64,000 nucleotides of DNA from Streptomyces sp. NBC_01478 (GTDB lineage: Bacteria > Actinomycetota > Actinomycetes > Streptomycetales > Streptomycetaceae): assembly GCF_036227225.1 (NCBI RefSeq), contig NZ_CP109444.1, positions 5,375,501-5,439,500 of the forward strand. Reading direction: 5' to 3'. A program made the position numbers and the translations under genes. This document shows, piece by piece, positions 53,798 through 63,204 of this stretch (positions are counted from its first letter, which is position 1; each line of letters starts with the position of its first letter). The notes beneath the pieces were generated by a model, which saw only the letters and a list, made by a program, of their open reading frames with translations, had not been told where the DNA came from and made no database searches.

Positions 53798-54702
53798 CGT
53801 GCCTCCCTCAACGCCTGCACGGCTTCCATGATGGAGCCCTCGACTGACAATCCCGTGGGCGCATAGGCGTGAGGGCGCAGGACGCCGGTCGCGTCGACAT
53901 GCATGTGCGCGTCGAGGGGGCGCTCACCTGGGACGGCCTCCGCCGTGGGCAGCGCGGCTTCGAGGCCGGTACGGGAGATCGCGAGCCGAACCTTGTTCCT
54001 GGCGGTCGCGGCCCATTCGACAAGACGCTCCGCGTCGGCGTCGCTGATACCGGGACTTGCCGCGGTCGGCTGCTCGGGAAGAAGCAGGAGTTCGGACGCG
54101 CCGACCCTGTCGGCGAACTCGGCGAGGTCATCCAGTTCGCCGACCGTGTCGGCATTGATGACAGCGTTGATGCCGAACGGAGCGAGAGAGCTAAGCAACC
54201 CGGCCGCCTGGACCACGGCCGCGAACGGTCGGCCGCGGAGCCGCTCGTAGGTGGCTTCGACCCCGTCGACTGACAGACGGACGAAGTGCACAGCCCCGCG
54301 CAGGGATTCGACTAGTTCGGGTGTGAGCCGGTGCCCATGGGTCGTGAAGGTCACCGCCATAGACGTGGAGTGGGCTATGTCCGAACACAGCTGGACGAAC
54401 CTTCGGTACGCGGTCGGTTCCCCGCCTCCGAAGCCGACGCCGAGGCACCCGGCAGCATCGAGTTCGACCGCCCACGCGAGTACACGCTCTCTGTCGAGCA
54501 CGGCGGCGTGCTTGGGCGCGTAGCAGTAGGCGCAGTGGAGTTCGCAGGCGTTGGTCAGCGCGATGGACAGGTATCGCGGAGCACGGGAGAACTGCTCAGC
54601 GGGAACAGGCACCTCGTCGAGCAGCACGTTCATCCCTGAGACGCGGTCAAACAGATGAACCCCAGCTGCGGACAGGCGAATCTTGCACGTCACCGACAGC
54701 AT
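53794..54702 (-). CDS. Radical SAM enzyme
   Basis: About 302 residues. The 4Fe-4S cluster motif C-x3-C-x2-C is ALTNACELHCAYCYAP (Cys53, 57, 60). GFGGGEPTAYRRFVQLC provides the SAM-binding GGE loop, and VTFTTHGHRLT and VHFVRLSVDGVEATYERLRG are typical core strands. There is no obvious SPASM cluster domain, and it lacks the viperin pattern around the cysteines. The start is taken at ATG 54702; other in-frame Mets exist at 54783 and 54636. It is first gene of the operon with the DUF6375-like protein and nuclease-NTPase. The substrate is unknown. Confidence 0.88.
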   Translation of the reverse strand: MLSVTCKIRLSAAGVHLFDRVSGMNVLLDEVPVPAEQFSRAPRYLSIALTNACELHCAYCYAPKHAAVLDRERVLAWAVELDAAGCLGVGFGGGEPTAYRRFVQLCSDIAHSTSMAVTFTTHGHRLTPELVESLRGAVHFVRLSVDGVEATYERLRGRPFAAVVQAAGLLSSLAPFGINAVINADTVGELDDLAEFADRVGASELLLLPEQPTAASPGISDADAERLVEWAATARNKVRLAISRTGLEAALPTAEAVPGERPLDAHMHVDATGVLRPHAYAPTGLSVEGSIMEAVQALREAR

Positions 54703-54917
54703 GATGCCACCGCTGCCACTGACAGCGAGACGAGATCGAGGCTCTTGACAAGCAGTGGTTTTCGGAGCGAAACACGCGCCCAACTTGCCATCCGCACACT
54801 GATGAGCCTCGGAGGAATTGCTCCCAAGCTAAGTCGAGGCGACCGGTGAGGCAGCTGGCTTAAGGCGGCGGGCGGGATCCTGTCCGACCTGCAGTGCACC
54901 GATCACCGCAGGAGCCG

Positions 54918-56090
54918 CTATTGCACGAGCCGTAGAACCGGGCGCTGTTCCTGGACATCGAGCAACTCTCGGACACGCTCAGTCGTCCAGGCCAGCTCAT
55001 GGGCCAGACTGACCACCGACAAGTTCGCTTCCTTTCTGGCCAGCTCGAAGGCTTGGCGCAGCAGAGACGGCTGCTCACCGGGGTAGTTCAAGACCGACTC
55101 GGGGATGAACCCAGGCTGGCCATCCAGTGCACGCAGACGTTGGTACGTGCGGCTGGTTGTAGCGTCGGAAATGAGCCCAAGTTCACGGCATCGGTAGACG
55201 AGTGAGTGGATGGAGACACCCCAGACCTGCCTGAGTTCGGCCAGTCGTGCGAGGTCCATCCGCTTGGGCAAGAGGGGAAGGACGCTGTCTTGGGGAGTGA
55301 GGAACTCGGCGGCGAAGGCGTCGGCTTCCTTCTCCTGACGGCTGTCTCCAGTGGCATCGCCGTGGAGTACGAGGTGCCCGAGTTCGTGGGCAGCGGTGAA
55401 GCGATGGCGGTAGACGTCGTCGGCTCGGTTGGCTGTGAGGACCACGAGGGGCCGTGCCGCTCGGGTGGAGAAGGCGTCCACGGTGGCGGCCGAGGGGTCG
55501 GATGCCGGAGGCATCACGACGACGATGCCGTGGGACTCCATGCGTCGGACGAGGTGGGTGACGGGTCCGTCGCCCATGCCCCAACGGCGACGGAGCTCTT
55601 GTGCTGCCCCAGCAGGATTCGTGGGCAGTTCGGCTCCGGGGTGGACCTCGCCCCCGGCGAAACCGGGCAGGTTCACCAGGGGCAGCTGAATCCGCCGTTC
55701 CAGGGCGTAAGTGAGTTCCCATACCTGTTCGGCAAAGGCGAGAGCTCGTTCCCTCTGGGACTTCGGCGTGCTTCGCAAGCTACGGAAGTGGGCCATAGAG
55801 GCGTCGAGCCGGTTTACTGGACGGCCTACCAGGAAGAACGTGGCCGGTACGCCGAGCGTTTCGGCAAGACGGGGGATGAGGTCCGGGCGAGGGCGGGACA
55901 CCCCTGTCTCGTACTGGCCCACCGCCGCCGGGGTCACCCCGAGGGCATTCGCGACGTCCTTCTTCGTCTTCTCGGCCAGCCGACGTGCCTGTGTCAGCCG
56001 AGCGGGATCAAAGCCGTCCGAGATGGCACGGGGCGTGGTGCCCCGCTCCTCCAGGCCCGGGATGAGGTCTTGCTTATTGGTTCGCATCAT
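54918..56090 (-). CDS. XRE helix-turn-helix plus ImmA/IrrE metallopeptidase
   Basis: This 390-residue protein has an N-terminal XRE domain (residues about 28-85: TKKDVANALGVTPAAVGQYE) and a C-terminal M78 metallopeptidase with FTAAHELGHLVLHGD (HELGH at 235-239) and EKEADAFAAEFLTP as the third ligand. Proteins of this kind cleave repressors in phage, ICE or stress responses. Its start overlaps the unknown gene upstream by 17 bases, so the two are an operon that may act as a toxin-antitoxin-like or control pair for the island. Confidence 0.92.
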   Translation of the reverse strand: MMRTNKQDLIPGLEERGTTPRAISDGFDPARLTQARRLAEKTKKDVANALGVTPAAVGQYETGVSRPRPDLIPRLAETLGVPATFFLVGRPVNRLDASMAHFRSLRSTPKSQRERALAFAEQVWELTYALERRIQLPLVNLPGFAGGEVHPGAELPTNPAGAAQELRRRWGMGDGPVTHLVRRMESHGIVVVMPPASDPSAATVDAFSTRAARPLVVLTANRADDVYRHRFTAAHELGHLVLHGDATGDSRQEKEADAFAAEFLTPQDSVLPLLPKRMDLARLAELRQVWGVSIHSLVYRCRELGLISDATTSRTYQRLRALDGQPGFIPESVLNYPGEQPSLLRQAFELARKEANLSVVSLAHELAWTTERVRELLDVQEQRPVLRLVQ

Positions 56091-56883
56091 CTTCGCTGGT
56101 CTGGTCGTCGGCCGGCTCTGCTTCTGTCAGCGGCGGAACGTCGCGCTGTTGATCAACGTTCGCACGCGACGACAGCGTAAGGGTCGGCTCTGCTCCGCCG
56201 TCGAAGCTGGTCAGTTCTCGCTCGGACGCCGTGGCCTGCTTGGGGATGCTCCTCAGGTGCTGTCCGTGGGATGTGACAGTGTCAGGCAGGGCGAGGGGCT
56301 CAGGGGCGGTCTCCCACACCAGGCGCCGCTCAGCACCCAGCGCCGCAATGCCCCAGTACGCCTCCAGGAGTTCGGAGGCATTGCAGGCGAAGGGAACAAG
56401 AATCAGACGGGTGCCTCGTGGCACAGATGCGAGACCACCGCGCGGCTCCACTACCTGACCGCTTTCGTCGAAGCCCTCGAAGTCGAACGCGCCCTGCACC
56501 TCAGCCGGGTCGGGTGCGAACGTGAACAGCTCCTTCACCAAACGGGACTCACGCGGAATGCGCGCCGTGCGCACGTCCGACAAGGTCTTCGAGTAGAGGA
56601 ACGGATAGAGCAGACCGTTCCCGACCACCATCAGCTCGAACGGGAACCCGAACGGCTTCACGGGAGTGGCTCCCGGTAGATCCTTCAGCTCCTCCCACAC
56701 CCGCTCGAACTGCCCCTGCCACCGGGCCGAGCCGTACGTGTGATTGGTACGCGATTCCGCCTGCTCCTGTGCAGCCTGCGCGTTGGCCTGCATGTTCCGT
56801 AGTGCCTGGCCAACACCCGCTCGAACTGCCAGCGCCTGCTTGCCGAACACCTCGGTCGCCCAGGGAGAAAGAGACACACTCAT
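56074..56883 (-). CDS. Hypothetical partner of the XRE-ImmA gene
   Basis: This 269-residue protein begins MSVSLSPWATEVFGKQALAV and is helical and Gln/Ala-rich at the start (NMQANAQAAQEQAES). The conserved-looking middle contains PFGFPFELMVVGNGLLYPFL and RLILVPFACNASELLEAYWG; the tail is acidic. The strong site GAGGAG precedes ATG 56883. It is not recognised; tight overlap with the metallopeptidase gene suggests that the two proteins work together. Confidence 0.75.
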   Translation of the reverse strand: MSVSLSPWATEVFGKQALAVRAGVGQALRNMQANAQAAQEQAESRTNHTYGSARWQGQFERVWEELKDLPGATPVKPFGFPFELMVVGNGLLYPFLYSKTLSDVRTARIPRESRLVKELFTFAPDPAEVQGAFDFEGFDESGQVVEPRGGLASVPRGTRLILVPFACNASELLEAYWGIAALGAERRLVWETAPEPLALPDTVTSHGQHLRSIPKQATASERELTSFDGGAEPTLTLSSRANVDQQRDVPPLTEAEPADDQTSEDDANQ

Positions 56884-57152
56884 GCGGACGACTCCTCTGG
56901 TCCGACTTCGGGTTGGAGCACTGCACTACCGAGCAGACTTTAGTTGATGTACAAGTTCTTGCACAAGCGCTTCTTTGTCGTACGTAGTTCTCTCGCTGAA
57001 GTAACTCTCGTCCCAGGACCACCGCATGCCCGTCAGTCACGGAGAAGCATCGGCCCTGGTACAGCTATCCGCTGGCCAGTTGCAAGTCAGCATCGCCATC
57101 GGCAACTTGCGAGGCGGGCTTCTCGGAGTCCACTCATGGTGTGATCTTGGTG

Positions 57153-57271
57153 GGTGCTCCCGGACGCTACTTCGGTGTCCGGAACCACCTCGTCAAGTTA
57201 GGTTCGGCGTGACCTTCGATCCGATGCCTCACGGCCACCGCCGCACCGTCCGCTTACGCATCACTCACGCA
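57153..57271. repeat. Island-flanking repeat B
   Basis: A diverged direct copy of 49190-49308: imperfect inverted repeat GGTGCTCCCGGAC / GTCCGGAACCACC, then GCCGCACCGTCCGC and two ACTCACGCA/GCTTACGCA direct repeats. The last 32 bases differ from copy A at only two positions. Together with copy A it brackets the radical SAM-NTPase and XRE-ImmA genes. The whole 56884-57484 gap holds no gene that I can support. Confidence 0.62.
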
Positions 57272-57484
57272 TGCCAAGGCGTCCTACCGTGGCCGAGGGG
57301 CTGACTCCAATCACGCCTCGTTGCTTGGCCCAAGGGAGGCGTCCTCTCGCAGAACCACTCCGCGAGGACCATTACTCGCCAAGTCCGCATCGCCTCGGGA
57401 CAAACTGCTGATCCGATGGGAAACCGCTGGCAAAATGGCCACTTGGATGGACTGCGCGGCAGTCGGGGGAGCAAGGAGCAGCGG

Positions 57485-60400
57485 GTGGGGACGACGATTA
57501 GCGGCCGGTTTCTGTTGCTCCCTCAGGAGGCGCGTCCGGGGGGATTGTCCGAGGTCCGCAAAGCCGTGGACATCAAGAGCGCTGGCGGTGACCACGTCGC
57601 CGTGAAGCTGCTCAAACAGCGCGAGGACGACGCGATCACCCGGATCTTCCTTGAGCGGGAGACCTCGGCGCTCAAAGCACTGAACCACCCCCACATCGTG
57701 CGGATGCTCGACTCTGGCTGGGATCAAGGGCTGGAGCGGTACTTCATCGCCCTGGAGTGGATCGACCGCAGCCTCAAGGACGAGATGGCAGATGGCCGTC
57801 CCCTTGACTGGCCGGCCTACTTCACACACATAGGCGGACCGCTGGCTTCCGCTCTCGCATATGCCCACGAGAAGGAGATCGAGCATCGTGATCTGAAACC
57901 GGGAAATGTCCTGCTGGCCAGTGACGGCACGGTCAAGCTCGCCGACTTCGGGATCGCCAAGATCTTGTCCAAGGCCGCGGCCGTGACCGACGAGACGGTC
58001 GCGGACTTCCGATCCGCCCTGTACTCACCGCCCGAGCAGAGCGAGGCAGTCCCGTACGTCCGTGACGTGTACGCCTACGCGGTCCTGGCCATTCAGGTCC
58101 TCTCCCGCAGTCAGGCGCATGACTACCACGATCTGGCGACGGTACTTGACGGTCTGGAACTCGACACCGAGATCCGCAACGTCCTCAGAACCTGCATCGA
58201 CCTCGACCCCAAGAAGCGGCCAGCCAACGCCATCGTCCTGGAACACCGGCTCCTGGAGGCCGAGCGGGTCTGCGAAAACCGTGATGCCCGCCAACGCAAC
58301 GCGCTCTGGCTGAAGATGACCCGTCGCGCGGCCGAAAGCCTGAGCGCAACCGCAGCCGGAGAAGAGATCGATTGGGATGCGGTGAAGAACACGGTGCTGG
58401 CGGACATCTCCGGCACCGTTCACGTCGACTACGGCTACAACGCGCAGAGCGACGAGGTCGACACCGGCACGGTGCGGGTGTTCGGCCAGAGTCTGTTTCT
58501 GCGTCTGGTCCACGACGAGGATCAACGCGACCGGTGCGTCATCGTCTCGGCGGAGGAACGAGCAGAGGAATGGATGGCCAAGCGCCGTGCGTCCTCCCTC
58601 AAACTCGACCCCATCCTTACCTGGACGTTCAACGACCCGGGTGAGGACCCGGCGTACGACGGCCTCAACCTGCTGCTGGACAACCTCAACGCGGAACTGG
58701 ACGCGCGTGAGGCCCTGGCCAAGGAGGGCAAGCGTCAGCAACTCGGCGACCTGTTCGACGGCTGGCGCCGTGTCCTGGAAGCTCGCGAGGAGGTAGCGGC
58801 CAACGGGCGGCAGCCGATCCAGTACGAACGGTTGGAAGGCGGTGGCCGCACCCGGGTCTTCCATCTCGCCTCGCCCGACACCACTGCCGAAATCGGCGAA
58901 GAGTGGTCCGTTGCGGAGTACCCCTACAGCCGGCCCATCGACCGTGGCGAGATCACCAACCGCACTGACGACACCGTCGTCCTGCGGATGACGCGTCCCC
59001 AGGCCGTCCTGCCCGCCCGAGGTGTACTGCTGCCCTTCCTTGGACCCAGCCAGAACGCGATCAACCGGCAGCGCGACGCACTTACCGCAGTCGCCGCTGG
59101 GCAGACTGCCAATCTCGACCTGCGGCAGATCATCGATAACCCCGGAGCCCTCAAGGTTGGCCCACCCACCGAGGTCACCACCTGGGTCCGTGCCGATCTC
59201 GACCAGAGCAAACGAGACGTCGTCGCCCACGCCCTGGGCACTCAGGACCTACTGCTCGTCGAGGGACCACCCGGCACCGGCAAGACCACCGTGATCGCTG
59301 AGATCGTCGAGCAGACCCTCAGCAGGCATCCCACCGCCCGCATCCTCATCGTCAGCCAGACCCACATCGCCATCGACAACGCCCTCAAGCGCCTTGAAGA
59401 CGCCGGCATCACCGAACTCGTCCGCCTCGGCCGCGTCGATGATCCACGCGTCGCCGAAAGCGCCCAGCCGTTGCTGCTCGACCGGCAAGTCAAGAAGTGG
59501 ACCCAGGGTGTCCGGACGCGCGCAGAGCGGCATCTGGAGAGCATGGCCGCCAACAGCGGCCAGCAGCCCAACCACCTCAAGGCGGCCCTGGTGCTGGAAG
59601 AACTCGCCGCCGTGGCCGCCGACCTAGCACATGTGACGACCCGTCTCGACGAGCTGGCGAACCAGCCTGTGCCTGAGCGCACCACCTCCGCCAGGGAGCT
59701 CGGCGAGGAAGTCGTCACCACCCGGGCCCGCCGAGAACAACTCCTCGAACAACGGGCAGAGCTGTTTGCCGAAGTGCAGTCCATGCTCGACGGCGAACTC
59801 ACCCTCCGCGAGGAAATGAGTGCCGCAGACGTCCGGGACGTCGTCGAGGTGCTCCTCGGCCCGGCCGGGACAGGCAGGGAACTGATGCATCTGCTGCGTC
59901 TTCAGGGCGAATGGCTGCAGCGAATCGGCACCGACCAGAACCTGATCGCGGGCTTCCTTCGCACCCGGCGCGTCATCGGCGGAACCGCACTCGGCTTCCT
60001 CGGTCACCCAGCGGCCCGGGATCTCGAATTCGACCTGTGCATCTTCGACGAGGCGTCCAAGGCGACCGCGACTGAGGCGCTGGTACCAATGGCCAGGGCC
60101 AAGCGGTGGGTGCTGGTCGGTGACACCAACCAGCTGCCTCCCATCGATGAGGATCTGCTGCGCGACGAAAAGATCATGGCCGATCACCAACTCATCCCCG
60201 AGCTGGTGAAAACCACCCTGTTCCAATACTTCGCCAACTCCACCAAGTCACCCGTCAAGCACCTGTTGCGCGAGCAGTACCGGATGACCCCGGCGATCGG
60301 CAACATGATCAGCAGTTGCTTCTACGACAACAAACTGATCTCGCCCAACGACCATGTCCTCCCCGGCTACAGCACGGTCAACAAACCCGTCCTGTGGCTG

Positions 60401-60913
60401 GACACCAGCGCCCTGCCGAACCGCCGCGAAGACGAGCAGTCCTCTGCACAGACCAGCATCTCCAACCGCCTTGAGGGCCAACTCGCGATGCGACGCCTGG
60501 AAGTCATCGACCGGGCCATCGACAAGGGGGTGATCAAGACTCCCGACGGCAAGCGCCTCGACGTCCTGCTGATCGCCCCCTACGGCCGCCAGGTCGAAGA
60601 ACTCACCAAACGCCTAGCCTCCCTGAGGCTCAAGCACATCGCTCCAGAAGTGCTCTCCGTCGACGCGGTACAGGGTCGAGAATGCGATCTCGTCGTCTTC
60701 TCCGTGACCCGCAGCAACGTCAGCGGCCGCTTCGGGTTCCTCGGCCAGCCCTACTGGCGCCGCATCAACGTCGCACTATCCCGCGCCCGCTACGGACTGA
60801 TCATCGTCGGCGACGCTGGCTTCTGCCGCAGCAAGCCCGGCGCCCTGCGCGACGTACTCGACTACATGAGCGGCCACCCGGAAGACTGCGAGATCCGCAA
60901 TGCCTACCTCTAG
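57485..60913 (+). CDS. mkoA: Ser/Thr kinase-SF1 helicase fusion (Mokosh type I MkoA-like)
   Basis: This 1,142-residue protein has an N-terminal protein kinase: VAVKLLK (Lys41), HRDLKPGNVLL (about 134) and LADFGIAK (about 152); the Gly-rich loop is degenerate (ARPGGLSEV). A C-terminal UPF1-like SF1 helicase follows: Walker A EGPPGTGKTTVIAEI near residue 590, DEASK near 854, GDTNQLPP, REQYRM, VDAVQGRECDLVVFS and NVALSRAR. Kinase plus COG1112-type helicase beside a PLD protein is the published type I Mokosh anti-phage layout. GTG 57485 is chosen for AAGGAG six bases upstream; an ATG at 57416 lacks one. The stop overlaps the next gene by 14 bases. Confidence 0.88.
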   Translation: MGTTISGRFLLLPQEARPGGLSEVRKAVDIKSAGGDHVAVKLLKQREDDAITRIFLERETSALKALNHPHIVRMLDSGWDQGLERYFIALEWIDRSLKDEMADGRPLDWPAYFTHIGGPLASALAYAHEKEIEHRDLKPGNVLLASDGTVKLADFGIAKILSKAAAVTDETVADFRSALYSPPEQSEAVPYVRDVYAYAVLAIQVLSRSQAHDYHDLATVLDGLELDTEIRNVLRTCIDLDPKKRPANAIVLEHRLLEAERVCENRDARQRNALWLKMTRRAAESLSATAAGEEIDWDAVKNTVLADISGTVHVDYGYNAQSDEVDTGTVRVFGQSLFLRLVHDEDQRDRCVIVSAEERAEEWMAKRRASSLKLDPILTWTFNDPGEDPAYDGLNLLLDNLNAELDAREALAKEGKRQQLGDLFDGWRRVLEAREEVAANGRQPIQYERLEGGGRTRVFHLASPDTTAEIGEEWSVAEYPYSRPIDRGEITNRTDDTVVLRMTRPQAVLPARGVLLPFLGPSQNAINRQRDALTAVAAGQTANLDLRQIIDNPGALKVGPPTEVTTWVRADLDQSKRDVVAHALGTQDLLLVEGPPGTGKTTVIAEIVEQTLSRHPTARILIVSQTHIAIDNALKRLEDAGITELVRLGRVDDPRVAESAQPLLLDRQVKKWTQGVRTRAERHLESMAANSGQQPNHLKAALVLEELAAVAADLAHVTTRLDELANQPVPERTTSARELGEEVVTTRARREQLLEQRAELFAEVQSMLDGELTLREEMSAADVRDVVEVLLGPAGTGRELMHLLRLQGEWLQRIGTDQNLIAGFLRTRRVIGGTALGFLGHPAARDLEFDLCIFDEASKATATEALVPMARAKRWVLVGDTNQLPPIDEDLLRDEKIMADHQLIPELVKTTLFQYFANSTKSPVKHLLREQYRMTPAIGNMISSCFYDNKLISPNDHVLPGYSTVNKPVLWLDTSALPNRREDEQSSAQTSISNRLEGQLAMRRLEVIDRAIDKGVIKTPDGKRLDVLLIAPYGRQVEELTKRLASLRLKHIAPEVLSVDAVQGRECDLVVFSVTRSNVSGRFGFLGQPYWRRINVALSRARYGLIIVGDAGFCRSKPGALRDVLDYMSGHPEDCEIRNAYL

Positions 60914-62309
60914 CCCCGCCTTCGGCGACGACAGCCTCCTGGCCCTCCGCTTCCACAACACCCGTCCCGGACTCGAACTCATCCAGATCGCCGACGCTGC
61001 ACTGCCTGTCGCCCGGATCACCGCCGAGGTCCTCGCCCAGGACAGCAAGGACCTCCCGCTCATGGAGGAATTCGTACTGCGGCTGGTCGACCACAACGTG
61101 AGCAGCGCGCGGGGTATCGCCGGCCTACTCGGTCTGCCCGAAAACATGGTCGACCGGACCGTCGCCGTGCTTTTCGGCTCGGACGACCTCAAATGGGGCC
61201 GCCCCACCACCGAAGACGCAGGCCGGACCCCCAGCCTGCGGCTCACAGACAAGGGCCATCTCACCGCCCAAAAGGCCGCCGCGGTAGCGCCCGTGCGGGT
61301 CAACCAGCCTCTCGTCTACGACCAAATGCTGTGGAAAGTAGCCCCCTACGACCGCCGCACCACCATCCCGCGCGGGCAGGCCGAGGAAAACGGCATGATC
61401 ATGCTGCCCGTCGCAAGGTCCGGGCCTGTCAACGACGGAGACATCACCGCAGCCGAAATCACTGCTCTGCTCCGCGAGAACGGCAACAACAAGCGCGAAG
61501 TCCTCCAGGTCAAAGGCATCTCCCAGGCCCCAGCCCGCCGTGTCCTGCCGGTCAAACTCCTGGTTTACGCCGACGCAGACCGTACCGACGTCGAAGTCGG
61601 CATCGTCGTCGACGGCGAACTCAGTCAGGCCCACGAACTCGCCCTTATCGGCCACGGTGGTGCCAAGGCCCTCGGCATCACCGTCGCGCCGCCCCCCGAA
61701 CGCCCTCTCCTGGACCCTGACCTTGAAAAGGCCCGCGTACCGCTGCCGGAGGTCACCCAGCAGCGTGCAGAACAGGCCGCATTCCAGCTCGGCGCTCACG
61801 CCCCCACGCCGGGTCCGCCGGAAGTTCAGCAGCCACAGGCAGACGAGATCCGAGCCATCGGCGTCTTCGAGCACCCGGACGTCCTCGACGACGCACTCAC
61901 CAACGCTCGCCGCCGACTCCTGATCATCTCACCGTGGATCAAGAACGCAATCATCACCACGGACTTCCTCAGCAAACTCGAACGACGGGTCAAACGAGGC
62001 GTCAAAGTGGACATCGCCTACGGCTACGAGGAGAACGACACCAAGACCGATCCGGCCTCCGTCCGTAAACTCACCAACTTGGCCGACCGATACCGCGACA
62101 AACTCAGCTTCACGCGTCTGAAGAGCACTCACGCAAAGGTTCTCGTCTACGACGACGTCTGGGTGACCACGTCCTTCAACTGGCTCTCTTTCAAAGGTGA
62201 CCCCGAACGCACCTACCGCATGGAAGAAGGAAGCCTCGTCCGCAACCGCCAGATCGCCGACACCCAGTACGCCCGCTACCTTGAGCTGATCGCCGACCAG
62301 CGCCGATAA
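60900..62309 (+). CDS. mkoB: Phospholipase-D-like protein (Mokosh type I MkoB-like)
   Basis: This 469-residue protein has a PLD-superfamily C-terminus: RRRLLIISPWIKNAIITTDF (about 335-355), then STHAKVLVYDDVWVTTSFNW (about 408-428) giving the H-x-K-x4-D motif and the following Asn. Only one HKD motif is seen, so a dimer would form the active site. The N-terminal 300 residues look like helix-turn-helix and linker regions with no known name. It overlaps mkoA-like by 14 bases, so the two are co-translated. Likely nuclease effector or processing partner of the helicase. Confidence 0.86.
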   Translation: MPTSSPAFGDDSLLALRFHNTRPGLELIQIADAALPVARITAEVLAQDSKDLPLMEEFVLRLVDHNVSSARGIAGLLGLPENMVDRTVAVLFGSDDLKWGRPTTEDAGRTPSLRLTDKGHLTAQKAAAVAPVRVNQPLVYDQMLWKVAPYDRRTTIPRGQAEENGMIMLPVARSGPVNDGDITAAEITALLRENGNNKREVLQVKGISQAPARRVLPVKLLVYADADRTDVEVGIVVDGELSQAHELALIGHGGAKALGITVAPPPERPLLDPDLEKARVPLPEVTQQRAEQAAFQLGAHAPTPGPPEVQQPQADEIRAIGVFEHPDVLDDALTNARRRLLIISPWIKNAIITTDFLSKLERRVKRGVKVDIAYGYEENDTKTDPASVRKLTNLADRYRDKLSFTRLKSTHAKVLVYDDVWVTTSFNWLSFKGDPERTYRMEEGSLVRNRQIADTQYARYLELIADQRR

Positions 62310-62672
62310 CTTGGCCGAGGCGCCTCCCACTTATCGCTGCGCCCTTGACATCGCAGAGAACCCATCGGCCATCCTTTTGCCTTCGTCGCCGACAGCCAGG
62401 CACACTCCACTCCGAACGCGGCAACGACGTCCTGCGCGGGGTCAACCTCACCGCCCAGCCGACCCCGCTCCCCGGCACCTCCAGCCCCCTAATCGCTTCA
62501 AGCCCGCTGAGCAAGAACGGCTTGCTGCCCTCCGCACACCACGCTCCTGCTCCACCGGAAGTAACCCAGCCCCGCCTTCGCGTCCCCCCGAAACCGCCAG
62601 GACCTGTCCGGTGCATCTCCCCGCCGACCGAACTGGACCTGGCCCCACGTCAGACGAGGTCCCAGCTACCCC
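62310..62672. other. Intergenic region, nothing recognised
   Basis: 363 bases between the convergent mkoB-like and NUDIX genes. No gene and no clear terminator hairpin is evident by eye. Confidence 0.4.
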
Positions 62673-63173
62673 CTATTCCCATCCGTCCAGCGACACCTGG
62701 GGCCCATCGGTGAGGTACCGGTGGAGGGCACTCGCGGTGGTGTCCACGAACTCCTCGGGGATGGCCTCGGCATCGACCCAGCAGACCTGGGCGTGCTTAC
62801 GTGGCTCTCGGTTCTCTGGTTCGCCTGTCCACTCGTAGGCGGCGAAGACCACGGTGAGAAAGCCGCTCGGGGCTTCGACGCCCCAGGCACCATGGATGAC
62901 ATGGGCGACTGTCAGGGCCTCAGGCTTCACCGTCAGACCGGTCTCCTCGTACAGCTCGCGCACGGCAGTTGCCGTGATGGGCTCGCCGGCTTCGCTCTTA
63001 CCGACGGGAAGATCCCACATGCCCTGGGCGAACTTGGCGTTCTCGCTGCGCTGGAGGAGGACGACACGGTTGGTGGCCTGGTCGTGGACGATGACGGCGG
63101 CGACCAGCAGGGTCATGGATTCGAGGGCGGGCGGTAGAACCTTGGGCTGGTCGTCGCGTGTCGGCTGAGCCAC
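62673..63173 (-). CDS. NUDIX hydrolase
   Basis: This 166-residue protein has a complete NUDIX box GKSEAGEPITATAVRELYEE then TGLTV (G-x5-E-x7-R-E-x2-E-E-x-G). Nucleoside-diphosphate derivatives are hydrolysed with Mg. GTG 63173 follows GGGAG. It is about 85% identical by eye to the truncated copy at 34491-34979 over the shared part. NUDIX genes are frequent cargo of actinomycete integrative elements, which fits the setting. Confidence 0.92.
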   Translation of the reverse strand: MAQPTRDDQPKVLPPALESMTLLVAAVIVHDQATNRVVLLQRSENAKFAQGMWDLPVGKSEAGEPITATAVRELYEETGLTVKPEALTVAHVIHGAWGVEAPSGFLTVVFAAYEWTGEPENREPRKHAQVCWVDAEAIPEEFVDTTASALHRYLTDGPQVSLDGWE

Positions 63174-63204
63174 GGCTGGTCTCCCTTCGTCACTCGCAGC
63201 CTAG

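Noticed and set aside
53794..54702. Viperin (ddhNTP synthase)
   Set aside because: The C-x3-C-x2-C context is NACELHCAYCYAP with a GGGEP loop, as in general radical SAM enzymes; the viperin signature around the cluster is not present.
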